From contig CM060113.1 of assembly GCA_030522415.1 (NCBI GenBank), positions 3,827,467 to 3,891,466 on the forward strand: a stretch of 64,000 nt of DNA, read 5' to 3'. Each line of letters opens with the position of its first letter. The stretch's first letter is position 1. This DNA is from Channallabes apus (lineage: Eukaryota; Chordata; Actinopteri; Siluriformes; Clariidae). The notes under the pieces were generated by a model. It searched no databases, was not told where the DNA came from, and saw only the letters and a program-made list of their open reading frames with translations. A program made the translations under genes and the position numbers. Below are positions 54,601 to 64,000 of this stretch, piece after piece.

Positions 54601-57357
54601 AGAGTCAGAACATTTTTTTTGTGAAAAATCTAGGGACCTACTCAGAATTAGCTGATTAGTGTATAGTGCTTGTTCATATCAATCTAAATCTAATATTAGT
54701 GCACTAGTGAAAGTAATCCAACCTAAAACACTGCTCTTGACATCATCATGAAGTTTCAGGTTTATGTTCCTCTTTAAACAGGCTAATTTATTATTTTTTA
54801 TTTCCCAGATAACAGCTGACATTTGGATTGGATTGAATCTCAACTACAACTGCTTTGAGTGGCGTATGCAGGCATGCGACCTAAAGTAATTATATTCTTT
54901 TCACTACGCCAATAAATCCGTCCTGTCCAGAGCCCCAGGTTTTCATTGTTCCATTAGACAGAATAAGAGCGTGATTGATTTTTTTTTTCCTTTCCTCACT
55001 AGTCATGTGTGTTCTCAAGGTCTGCTAACTTCCGACTGGCGCTGAGAATCTGCCGTGTTCGCTTTTATTAACACTGAACTGCTCACCCCGTGCCATCACC
55101 TCATGTGCTAGTTGTCCTCGCACTTCTCCAGCTGCACCGGCGAAAGCTCAACCCACAGTCCTCTGGAGGAATGCTAAGCAATAACAGCGGGAGGAAATAA
55201 AGGCGTAATCAAATCTAATGCACAGCACACTGCCTTCTGTAACCCCTCTGATTCCTTAATTTATTAGAACGGTGAAAAAGAGAGGCAAAACAGAGAGTTG
55301 AGAAAGGCTCGGGAGACAAACGCAGCTATAGTCTTTTATTGCTTTGAGTTGCTGTCAGAAAAAAAGAAAAGCGTAGGGAAAGAGAAATCTCGGGATGGTT
55401 TCTTCTCCATCTACTTCACACACAGCCATTTTGCCTTGGCCTGATTTAAAGGGTTTGAGACTCATCAATCAAAAGAAGTGAGAAGCGCAGCCTACGAACT
55501 CCATAAAATAAATAGAAAAAGGAATTAAGAAGAGAGAAAGAAAAAAAAGTGAGATTGATCGTAGATTGAAGACTTTCTCAGCTTAGAATCAGCTGTGTTT
55601 CTAAATCATTTTTCTACCCAGACTCAAGATTATTTTATTCACACCAGTTGAATATATATATAAAAAAAAAGAAACATTGTACCAAGTGTAAGGTCTTTTA
55701 TGTGAGAAACGTCATGTCCTTTCAGTATGATAACTCCTGTCCTCTGCCAGAGGTACTTCTGACGGTTTCACATTAGATCTTTCTGAGAACACTTGACCCC
55801 AAGAACTCAGTAAGAACACAATCGTTCGCATTCCTTGAAAAGGTGGTATCAAGCACAGTACGGCATACGTACCTAGACATGGATAGTACTAGATATGAAA
55901 GCCAATTCTACCTAAACTGCTGTTCAGACCGCAATGTCATCAGTGGCGTCAGTCTCCTCCACAATCTCTGTGTGATCTACACAGTCACAGCTAATGAATT
56001 AAGATGCCATTTTCAGGACCTGCCCGCCATACAGTATTTATCAGAGTCATCCTGTCCTGTCAACCTTCCTGTGGTCAGCACAGTCAAATTGGGTTCTGTG
56101 TCGAGAACCAGTGCCATTCCATCCTCAATGTGAGGCCATTTCTTTGGCCAAGGTCTGACAAGGACTGCAGTGGTATTGGAGCCTGGGCCTGGAACATTAT
56201 AGTACTGTATGACGAGAGGAGACATCATGGTTGGGAATCCAGGTCACTGTGATGCATCACAAAATCAAACACCTTTTTAAGAAGTCAGATCAAACCGGAG
56301 AACTTGGCAGAAACCCACATGGGATTAGAAGATCATGTGGAACTCCATAGAGAGAGAAACCAGCCAGAGTCTGGGGCTGTGGATCCTTCATGTTCCTCAC
56401 CACTGTATGAAGTGGTCGCTGTTTCTGAATGTATACTGTACATGAATGGATGGATAGATTTTGTGCAAGATTTAATGAAGACATTGCACCATGGGTCTCA
56501 AGAATGTTAGGATGGAAAGGAGAACAAATTTGACACTTTTAATTCAGTTTTTAAACCAGCCAGTGCTAAAGAGGAACCGTAAATTAAGGTTAAGTGAGGA
56601 AATTGGAAATTGGATGTTGGTAATTGGTAATATTTTTGGATGGATTATCTGCATTTATATTATTTACTATACTCAGGTGCCACTGTATCTTTCATGGCAA
56701 CACACCGCTGTCAAGTCATGCTATACAGAAGCACAGTGAAAGGTCATGACCTTGACATCGATGCTAACTGTTTGAACATTTAATGATTCCAAACTTGTGA
56801 ACATTTGTCTAAATTTACAACATTCATTTCGTTACATTATCTCTCACGATAGATCCCTTTTGTCCACATTTCTTTAATAAAGTTCTAGATCAGGGAGCTC
56901 TTTCATCAGAAACGTCCAGCATGTCTCTCAGCATGGAGCAGCAGCTTCGGCCTTTCCCATGATACCATGGGGCTGTGTGATTGATGTATTCCCCAGTCTC
57001 GTGAGGGCTGTGTGATTGATGTCTTCTCCGATCTCATGGGGGCCGTGTGATTGATGGATCAATCTTACATGATGTGCAGCTCCACTCAGATGCCACTAGC
57101 TCCCCCTCTGGCATGTTAAACTGCTACAAATCTTAAATATTAAAACACAATTCCTTTTGATCTTTATTGACGGAGATATTAAAAAAAAAAATTCTTCCTT
57201 TTTTTTCAACCATCAAGAGAATTTGCGCTTTGTTCACCTTGCTCCCATTTAATTGTTCTCAAAATTTTCTACAGCATAAGCAATTATACTAGGACATTTG
57301 AGGGAAGTGGTCTCGAAAAACTTAATTAGTCCAAAGCTTTTGATCAACTACTTAGAG

Positions 57358-57360
<3 letters not shown>
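54601..57360. other. Unique non-coding sequence, possible conserved elements
   Basis: No gene recognised. 54900-55500 is complex, repeat-poor sequence. A second copy of the AGGTCATGACCT repeat lies at 56735-56825. Confidence 0.35.
56735..56825 (+). repeat. Second copy of the AGGTCATGACCT repeat
   Basis: CAGTGAAAGGTCATGACC through CTTGACATCGATGCTAACTG and TTGTGAACATTTGTCTAAATTTACA matches 53018-53110. The core is at 56741-56752. Confidence 0.6.
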
Positions 57361-57361
<1 letters not shown>

Positions 57362-57398
<37 letters not shown>

Positions 57399-57408
57399 AT
57401 CTCTCTCA
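57362..57408 (+). repeat. (CT)n microsatellite
   Basis: CT run with TTTCTCTCTAT interruptions. Confidence 0.9.
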
Positions 57409-58140
57409 CTCCCTTTGCCCTTTGCAGACCTCATACTGCATTTTATTTGAAGCAATTAGAAATCTCGCCCAAAGCGCTGTTTTAATAATCTGTATTTAAC
57501 AAGGTGAACATGAAATATGAATCAGCAGCACGCCGGCTAGTGGCTTTTGAAGAGATCTTAAGTTTTTTTTTTTTTCCTTTTCTTTTATTCCCCTCAGAAG
57601 CCTTTTGTGGATAGAAATCAAGTCTTACAATATCTAGGCAGGTCTTTCATGTGTGTGTGTCTACATGTATACGGTTTTGTTGATGTGTTAGTGTGAGACA
57701 CAAATTCTTTATTTATTTGTGATTTTTGGCCATTTCAGGTGTCTTAGAAATTAAAATCCATTGCTCACACTTTCAAATATAAAATCGAGGGAAGTCTTTA
57801 CACCGCTACACTCAGAGCAACTTAGCAATGGATGCAAAATGTATGAAACGTAATAGATAATAAAAGTCTCCAATGCAAACAGTTTTGTAACAAGGTGGAA
57901 GTTTTCCAACAAAAAGTATAATAGTCTTGAAAGCTGTTCTGTGATTGGTGAGCGAATGGATGTTTATATCTGCTATACATAATAAACAAACAAAAATAAA
58001 TAAACAAACAAATAAATAAATAGGTATATCCTCAAAGATTATGGCTCGAGGACACAGGTACATGTGAATTCATATTTAAGGCAAACTTGTAATGAATGAT
58101 CAAACAAAACGTAGGTATACTGTAGTAACTTTGCAGCATT
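57409..58140. other. Non-coding, possible conserved element
   Basis: 57425-57575 is complex sequence with TAAT cores, a candidate conserved block (inference). No gene. Confidence 0.3.
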
Positions 58141-58149
58141 CAAGGGTCG

Positions 58150-58200
<51 letters not shown>

Positions 58201-58220
58201 ACTATCTATCTATCTATCTA
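58150..58220 (+). repeat. (CTAT)n / GATA microsatellite
   Basis: About 17 tetranucleotide units with an ACTATC change at 58200. Confidence 0.96.
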
Positions 58221-58403
58221 TTTAAATTAATTTGTCCATGAATTGTCAATTGTTCTTTCTTGTAGCCCTGTTTTTATACGCAAAAATATGTGAAGAGTGT
58301 TGGAAATTCGTAACATTTTGGGTGGCTGGAACAGATTATCTGCTTTTTCAAGATCTGAAACCTCCCTGTCAACACACACTGGCAGGACACTATACAGTAA
58401 ATA

Positions 58404-58604
58404 CAGTGGCTTGCAAAAGTATTCGGCACCCTTGAACTTTTCCACATTTTGTCACATTACAGCCACAAACATGAATCAATTTTACTGGAATTCCGCGTGA
58501 AAGACCAATACAAAGTGGTGTACACGCGAGAAGTGGAACGAAAATCATACTTGATTCCAAACATTTTTTACAAATAAATAACTGCAAAGTGGGGTGTGCG
58601 TAAT
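58404..58604 (+). repeat. Left 201-bp TIR of Tc1
   Basis: It differs from the right TIR by a few substitutions, e.g. GGCACCC against GGCCCCC and TTTTACTGG against TTTTATTGG. Confidence 0.93.
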
Positions 58605-58620
58605 TATTCAGCCCCCTGAG

Positions 58621-59780
58621 TCAATACTTTGTAGAACCACCTTTTGCTGCAATTCCAGCTGCCAGTCTTTTAGGGTATGTCTCTACCAGCTTTGCACATC
58701 TAGAGACTGAAATCCTCCCCCATTCTTCTCTGCAAAACAGCTCCAGCTCAGTCAGATTAGATGGACAGCGTTTGTGAACAGCAGTTTTCAGATCTTGCCA
58801 CAGATTCTCGATTGGATTTAGATCTGGACTTTGACTGGGCCATTCTAACACATGGATATGTTTTGTTTTAAACCATTCCATTGTTGCCCTGGCTTTACAG
58901 TATGTTTAGGGTCGTTGTCCTGCTGGAAGGTGAACCTCCGCCCCAGTCTCAAGTCTTTTGCAGACTCCATGAGGTTTTCTTCCAAGGTTGCCCTGTATTT
59001 GGGCAATTGCCCTGTATTATCTTCCCATCAACTCTGACCAGCTTCCCTGTCCCTGCTGAAGAGAAGCACCCCCAGAGCATGATGCTGCCTCCACCATATT
59101 TGACAGTGGGGATGGTGTGTTCAGAGTGATGTGCAGTGTTAGTTTTCCGCCACACATAGCATTTTGCATTTTGGTCTCATCTGACCAGAGCACCTTCTTC
59201 CACATGTTTGCTGTGCAAACGGGACTTCTTATGGTTTTCTGTTAACAATGGCTTTCTTCTTGCCACTCTTCCATAAAGGCAAACTTTGTGCAGTGCACGA
59301 CTAATAGTTGTCCTATGGACAGATTCCTCCACCTGAGCTGTAGATCTCTGCAGCTCGTCCAGAGTCACCATGGGCCTCTTGGCTGCATTTCTGATCAGCG
59401 CTCTCCTTGTTCGGCCTGTGAGTTTAGGTGGACGGCCTTGTCTTGGTAGGTTTACAGTTGTGCCATACTCCTTCCATTTCTGAATGATCGCTTGAACAGT
59501 GGCTCCGTGGGATGTTCATTCATTCATTCATTTTCTATACCGCTTAATTCTGTGTTCAGGGTCGCGGGGGACCTGGAGCCTATCCCAGGAGACTTCAGGC
59601 ACTAGGCGGGGTACACCCTGGACAGGGTGCCAATCCATCGCAGGGCACACACACGTACACACACTCACACACCCAATGTGGGATGTTCAAGGCTTTGGAA
59701 ATCTTTTTGTAGCCTAAGCCTGCTTTAAATTTCTCAATAACTTTATCCCTGACCTGTCTGGTGTGTTCTTTGGACTTCAT
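58621..59780 (-). pseudogene. Tc1-like transposase, broken
   Basis: The transposase would cut and paste the element via its TIRs. Read on minus from 59780: KSKEHTRQVRDKVIEKFKAG and GYKKISKALNIP (first HTH), then the SINE insertion; then a GRPR-like motif (RQGRPPKLTGRTRR); TLDELQRSTAQV; the first catalytic Asp region VLWSDETK; a glycine-rich block in another frame ([17 protein letters not shown]); the second Asp in QDNDPKHT (near 58899-58925); then after a frameshift [11 protein letters not shown] with the final acidic residue E. The spread of these blocks over at least three frames, plus the SINE, shows it is dead. The usual length is about 340 residues. Confidence 0.9.
59519..59677 (-). repeat. 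5'-truncated Mermaid-type SINE nested in Tc1
   Basis: Only the 3' ~150 bp remain, antisense, from (ATTC)n to CACACACCCAAT. A perfect 12-bp direct repeat GTGGGATGTTCA (59507-59518 and 59678-59689) brackets it. This is a genuine truncated retroposition, younger than the Tc1 insertion. Confidence 0.95.
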
Positions 59781-59884
59781 GGTGTTGTTGCTCCCAATAT
59801 TCTCTTAGACAACCTCTGAGGCCGTCACAGAGCAGCTGTATTTGCACTGACATTAGATTACACACAGGTGCACTCTATTTAGTC

Positions 59885-60085
59885 ATTATGCACACCCCAC
59901 TTTGCAGTTATTTATTTGTAAAAAATGTTTGGAATCATGTATGATTTTCGTTCCACTTCTCACGTCTACACCACTTTGTATTGGTCTTTCACCTGGAATT
60001 CCAATAAAATTGATTCATGTTTGTGGCTGTAATGTGACAAAATGTGGAAAAGTTCAAGGGGGCCGAATACTTTTGCAAGCCACTG
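59885..60085 (-). repeat. Right 201-bp TIR of Tc1
   Basis: Inverted match of 58404-58604. Confidence 0.93.
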
Positions 60086-60087
60086 TA

Positions 60088-60587
60088 TATAAAAAATATA
60101 TATATTCTGCTTGAATTTTGTAGGTTTAATGCATTAAATCTAAAGCTATAGCAGAAACTAATTACTATTCATAACTGCCTGTTTAGCCATTAAATTATTG
60201 AGGAAGCACGTTCATGAATAACATGACCTTTTTGTGCTAACAAAGCCTAAACCCAAATTAAGAAGCCTCTCGAGTTATTTCTTTAACCTACTGACACAAA
60301 TCTACATAAGTTATAAATTAAAGAGCTTATAATTTGTGTACATTCACAAAATAAGATACAGGCCTAGCATTTATTAATGCCAGCTACTAAACCGGTAGCA
60401 ACACTGCTAAGGAAACATTTGGGTATCAAATTATGACACACAAGTTTGCCAATAATTATTCGACTATGAAACCTCTCTAGGAGTGTAAAACCTGGCCCTT
60501 GATCAACCCAATTCATAATTTCTGAGTTAAACTATAGTTTGGAAAAAAGAAAAACTTAAAAATTGGCGGTTTAAATTATGATTCCAG
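60088..60587. other. AT-rich non-coding sequence
   Basis: No gene. Confidence 0.35.
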
Positions 60588-60765
60588 TCTGTGCATGTTG
60601 AGTTTGCATGTTCTCCCTGTGCTTGGTTTGGGTTCCTTTACAGTCCAAAGACAAATTGTAGACCTATTGATGTTTCCAAATGTGAGCATGTGCGGGTGAG
60701 TGTGTGTGTGTACATAGTTCCTCCCTGCGATTGATTGGCACCCCATCAGGAGTCTATACTGCTGC
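60588..60765 (+). repeat. Decayed Mermaid-type SINE middle part
   Basis: GAGTTTGCATGTTCTCCCTGTGCTTGG, ACAGTCCAAAGAC and CCTGCGATTGATTGGCACCCC are kept in order. Head and tail are lost. Confidence 0.75.
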
Positions 60766-61454
60766 AATAAAAGCCCTATAACAAGCATCATGCACAGCAG
60801 TGCTTTCTTTTCATTATCAAAAATTCACAACCATGTATTTATCTCCCGCTGTCTTACTTTTTTATTTTATTCCCTATCCACTTCTCCATGTGCATCCTTC
60901 GATACTTTCAACACAGCCCTAAACGCCTTAAACTCCACAGCTCAGTGAGGTTTAGCATGCCGCTCTGACCAGGCACATGATTTCCATGCAATGTATCTGC
61001 AGCTGGAGGCGGCCGGGGTTTGAAGACCAGAACGCTGTGGAATAAATAAAGACGTCTGCTTTGATCTGAAAGAGAGAGAAATGTGAAAGAGATACTGGTG
61101 CTTTTATATCTGAAAAAAAAATAAAAGAAACATAAAGGACAGGAGATAGAGATCACAAGCACGATGTGGGTTTGATCCGATCGGATCGCCAGTTAAATTT
61201 AATGCCATAAAAAAGAACTTTGAATAAATCATTATATTTGATGTCGTACCTTAATTTGGGTTCAGCTGATTAATAATAAAGCGCATTATTGATTTAGTTT
61301 AGCATAAATTATCTCATCATAGAGTATTAAGGAAAGCAAATCAAAGACAGGAAGACAATAATAACTCTTTGGATCAGGGTAAAGGAAGTTTATGGAAAAA
61401 ACATAATATGATTGATTTGTAGATTTATCTTTATTCATTCAGGAGATGTGTATA
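60766..61454. other. Non-coding, no recognised element
   Basis: No gene. Confidence 0.35.
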
Positions 61455-61573
61455 ACGACATGGTGCCGTAGTGGTTATCTGTGGCCCCGCCCCTTCAGGG
61501 TTGAGGGTTCAATTCAGCCTCGGGTCTGTTTGCATGGAGTTTCCATGTTCTCCTTGTGCTTGGTGGGTTTCCA
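61455..61573 (+). repeat. Mermaid-type SINE 5' part
   Basis: ACATGGTGCCGTAGTGGTTATC, TTCAGGGTTGAGGGTTCAATTC and GTTCTCCTTGTGCTTGGTGGGTTTCC. It ends abruptly at a Tc1 fragment. Confidence 0.8.
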
Positions 61574-61770
61574 TACCACACCCATCAAACCATGTCTTTA
61601 TAGTCCTTGCTTTGTGCACTGGGGCTCCGTCATGTTGGAGTGGAAAAGGGTCTCTTGCCACAAAGATGCATAAAAGCAGAGCATCATCATCCAAGATGTC
61701 TTGGTATGCTGAAGCATTAAGATTGCCCTTCAGTGGGGATAAGGGGCCTGATTGAACCACCTGACTGTAT
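61574..61770 (-). pseudogene. Tc1-like transposase fragment
   Basis: The reverse complement encodes FPLQHDGAPVHKARTIKTWFDG. This matches the second-Asp region of a fish Tc1-like transposase (QxDGAPxHKAR) preceding the final E domain. SWxxxGPLSP...LNASAYQDILDDDA resembles the block just N-terminal. No TIRs or other domains are present. Confidence 0.7.
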
Positions 61771-62039
61771 ATACATATCATGAAAAGGTTTTTTATTCAC
61801 TTTTGGGGACAGAGAAAGAGAGAGACGGGCTGTTGAGGAAGCAGATGTTCAAACAGAACCCAGCAGGTTGTCAGAACGTTGTGGTGATGTTAATTTGTCA
61901 ACCTTGACTACATGACGATGGAATACTATCTCTTTTCATCCTTTTACTCATCGTTACTATAAATCGTTACTTTATTGTAGATAAATTAACGCACACATTC
62001 TTAGGTTAGATCTCCAACACGCAGCGTACACACCTGAAA
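61771..62039. other. Non-coding
   Basis: No recognised element. Confidence 0.35.
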
Positions 62040-62132
62040 GCTCATGGGTGCTAATGTTAAATGGTTAACGTGTTTCTTGGTGTGTACTAACTATATATGG
62101 CTGAAGTGACAATAAAGTTGACTTTACTTGAA
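62040..62132 (+). repeat. Retroposon 3' end
   Basis: TTTCTTGGTGTGTACTAACTATATATGGCTGAAGTGACAATAAAGTTGAC is the same tail type as 38440-38549. Confidence 0.6.
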
Positions 62133-62930
62133 AACACAGAGATTCCTGGAGGTAGTCAAGTATTTTCCTTAATTTACAGCCAGGAAATTACAGTCGGACA
62201 TGGTAGAAAGGCTCACCACAAGGCTAGCTAATGATCAGATGTTCTGTAGTTAGCGATTAGCTTTCGTACCTGAACTAAACTCATGTGCTCCTGAAGTCTT
62301 AGATAAACTTCCTGATGAGTGAAAATTAAAAACCCACCTGCTCGTACTTTTCTTTTTATTCCTACACCATGTTATCTTTCCAGGATTTATATTAAATTTC
62401 AACTCCTGATCTCTCAATCTCATTTTCTTCTCCATCACCTGTTCTCCTGAAGCGATACATGATAAGCACCCGTACAGGAAGTTAGCCTTCTCGCACTGCC
62501 TTCTGCCTCATCCGCTTTCTTTCTTTCTTTCTTTCTTTCTTCATAAAACAATCTCTCATGTCCAGAAATAAAATGCGCTGATCATTTCATTTAATTATCA
62601 CACAGCGCCATCCGTCAGGGACTTCTCTCACCGCAAGGCTAATTTTAAACTTTATCGCCGCCGAGTCCAACAGAAAAAGATGAATACGGGGGTAAAATAA
62701 TTTTATGTTTCGTCTCTATTACTTTTGTCCCTGCCGAAAGTGAAACTTATATTAATCTGGCAATTAGGATTTCATTAAAATCTATAAATGGCCAGGCGTT
62801 AATAGCGGATAAATGATCTCATTCTTTATCAGGGAGCTCTCTCACACACACAGACATGCATGCACGCACACACACATTCAGGAAATTTTCATTCAGGCAT
62901 GGATTTACAGCAAAAAAAATTATACATATT
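62133..62930. other. Unique sequence, possible conserved element
   Basis: No gene. (TTTC)n at 62518-62541. 62575-62830 is complex, with TAATTA/ATTA cores and no repeat, a candidate conserved non-coding element (inference). Confidence 0.3.
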
Positions 62931-62932
62931 GA

Positions 62933-62934
<2 letters not shown>

Positions 62935-62972
<38 letters not shown>
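62935..62972 (+). repeat. (TTA)n microsatellite
   Basis: About 12 units. Confidence 0.95.
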
Positions 62973-62973
<1 letters not shown>

Positions 62974-62984
62974 GCACTAGTAGT

Positions 62985-63625
62985 TTTTCTTTTTTCTAGT
63001 TTTTCTTTCTTGTTTTAAGATTCTTTCCTGAACCTTCATTTCCCTGTCTTTTCACCTGCTGTTTTCTTTCTTTTCCATCATCTTTCTTTCTAGTATTTTA
63101 TGTTTCTCATTCTATTTGTATTTTTTTTCTTTTTCATTGTTTTTCCTTCTCTGTTGTTTTCTCCTTCCTTTCCTTCATATTCTTCTCACATTCTTTCTTC
63201 CTCACTATCTGTTTCTTTTTCCTTTCTTTCCTTCTTTTTTCTTTCTTACTTACAGACTTTTTCATATTTTCCCACATTATTTCTTTCTTTCTTTCTTTCT
63301 TTCTTTCTAATCCTCCTTTTTCTGATTTTCCATAATTATTTATTTTCTTTCTTTTTTCATTCTTTTCTTTTTCTCTTTTTTCTTTGTTACATCCTTGATT
63401 TTTTTGTCTTTCTTTCTTTCTTTCTTTCTTTTCCTAAATTTGTATTTTCTTTCTCACTTTCCTCCTTTATCCTCACTTGATTTGTTTTTTCCCATTCTTT
63501 TTTACTCATAGGAACATGAGGGTTTTTTCCTCCTTTTCACTTTTCTTTCTTTATTTCGTTCTTTTTTTTCATCCTTGCTTGTCTCGTCCTTACTTCCTCC
63601 CGTTTTTTCCATTAGCTAACATTAA
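62985..63625 (+). repeat. Pyrimidine-rich (TTTC)n tract
   Basis: About 640 bp dominated by T and C, with (TTTC)n cores at 63283-63308 and 63407-63430. Open Phe/Ser/Leu-rich frames across it are compositional artefacts. Confidence 0.9.
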
Positions 63626-63831
63626 AGCTAAATCTGTTAAATTCATCATTAGTTCATGAATATGATAATTAGCTGAGATGAAAGGGTGGAGCTCTTCGGA
63701 CCAAATCCGCCCATTCTGTACCCAACAGCGCCACCTGTTGGTTTGGAGCGTGTCCGACTCGACACTGTTGACCTTAGTGATGAGCGGTCACGGCCCAAAC
63801 CGCACACCTCAGAACTAATGAGTGTATGAAC

Positions 63832-64000
63832 TAGGGCTGCACGATATATCGAAAAAATATTTTTATCGCGATAATGGCATGCGCGATAACCATATCGCAA
63901 AGAGTTGCGATAAATACTTTATGTGCCAAGCATTTGTGTGTCCAAATTTGACCAATCAGATGGGCCCTTACTATGTTTATACCCACTTTTATATATATAT
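63832..64000 (+). mobile_element. hAT-like element start, cut by window edge
   Basis: TAGGGCTGCACGATATATCGAAAAAATA followed by ATCGCGATAATGGCATGCGCGATAACCATATCGC is the left end of a fish non-autonomous element of the 'gggctgcacgatat' type. The right end lies beyond the window. Confidence 0.65.

Larger units (their letters stand above)
58404..60085 (-). mobile_element. Tc1-like transposon, complete ends, defective
   Basis: Both 201-bp TIRs (58404-58604 and 59885-60085) begin CAGTGGCTTGCAAAAGTATTC when read inward. The element is flanked by TA on both sides (58402-58403 and 60086-60087), the standard Tc1 target duplication. Long TIRs with a single central transposase gene fit fish Tc1 elements. 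A 159-bp SINE piece is nested at 59519-59677. Confidence 0.95.

Noticed and set aside
63100..63480. Hydrophobic Phe/Ser/Leu-rich frame resembling a membrane protein
   Set aside because: Lies in a (TTTC)n pyrimidine tract; the composition explains the residues.

Overview
This window is eukaryotic, almost certainly from a teleost fish. It is AT-rich and full of CA/TG, TAA and GATA microsatellites. It also carries many copies of a Mermaid/DANA-type tRNA-derived SINE (the 'gttctccccgtgcttggtgggtttcc' family), Tc1 transposons, RTE- and L2-like LINEs and Ty3/gypsy chromoviruses, a repeat mix typical of ray-finned fish. I cannot name the species. I find no convincing multi-exon host gene, so the window reads as an intergenic or long intronic stretch shaped by nested insertions.

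Layout. 1-13 kb: SINE and LINE tails, decayed Tc1 and hAT pieces, and mostly unique sequence. 14.3-15.9 kb: a Tc1-like remnant split by an antisense gypsy piece with a 5-bp target duplication. 19.1-20.9 kb: a hAT-like element holding a small MITE whose right end has expanded into a ~60-copy 21-bp minisatellite. 25.5-27.4 kb: a ~1.8-kb terminal-inverted-repeat (TIR) element with the same MITE family nested inside. 30.0-31.6 kb: an antisense L2-like LINE with a SINE fragment inside it. 32.8-33.8 kb: a compact TATA-driven, possibly spliced small reading frame of unknown function. 35.2-38.1 kb: a defective RTE-like LINE with a 16-bp target duplication. 45.1-51.9 kb: a TIR transposon that received a near-intact-LTR Ty3/gypsy chromovirus (45792-51336). 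That chromovirus itself carries a solo LTR and a telomeric-repeat tract. 53.5-54.6 kb: a Tc1 remnant with two SINEs. 58.4-60.1 kb: a complete-ended Tc1 with 201-bp TIRs and a nested SINE. 61.4-64 kb: fragments, a long pyrimidine-rich tract, and the start of another hAT-like element cut by the window edge.

How the parts relate. The autonomous families present (L2-like, RTE-like, gypsy, Tc1) explain the non-autonomous passengers. One tRNA-SINE shares its 3' tail with the L2-like LINE, and short head-plus-tail copies derive from the RTE-like LINE. The gypsy element shows an 11-nt match between its LTR and the site just downstream of the LTR, pointing to Tf1-type self-primed reverse transcription. 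Its LTRs are almost identical although its internal genes are heavily damaged.
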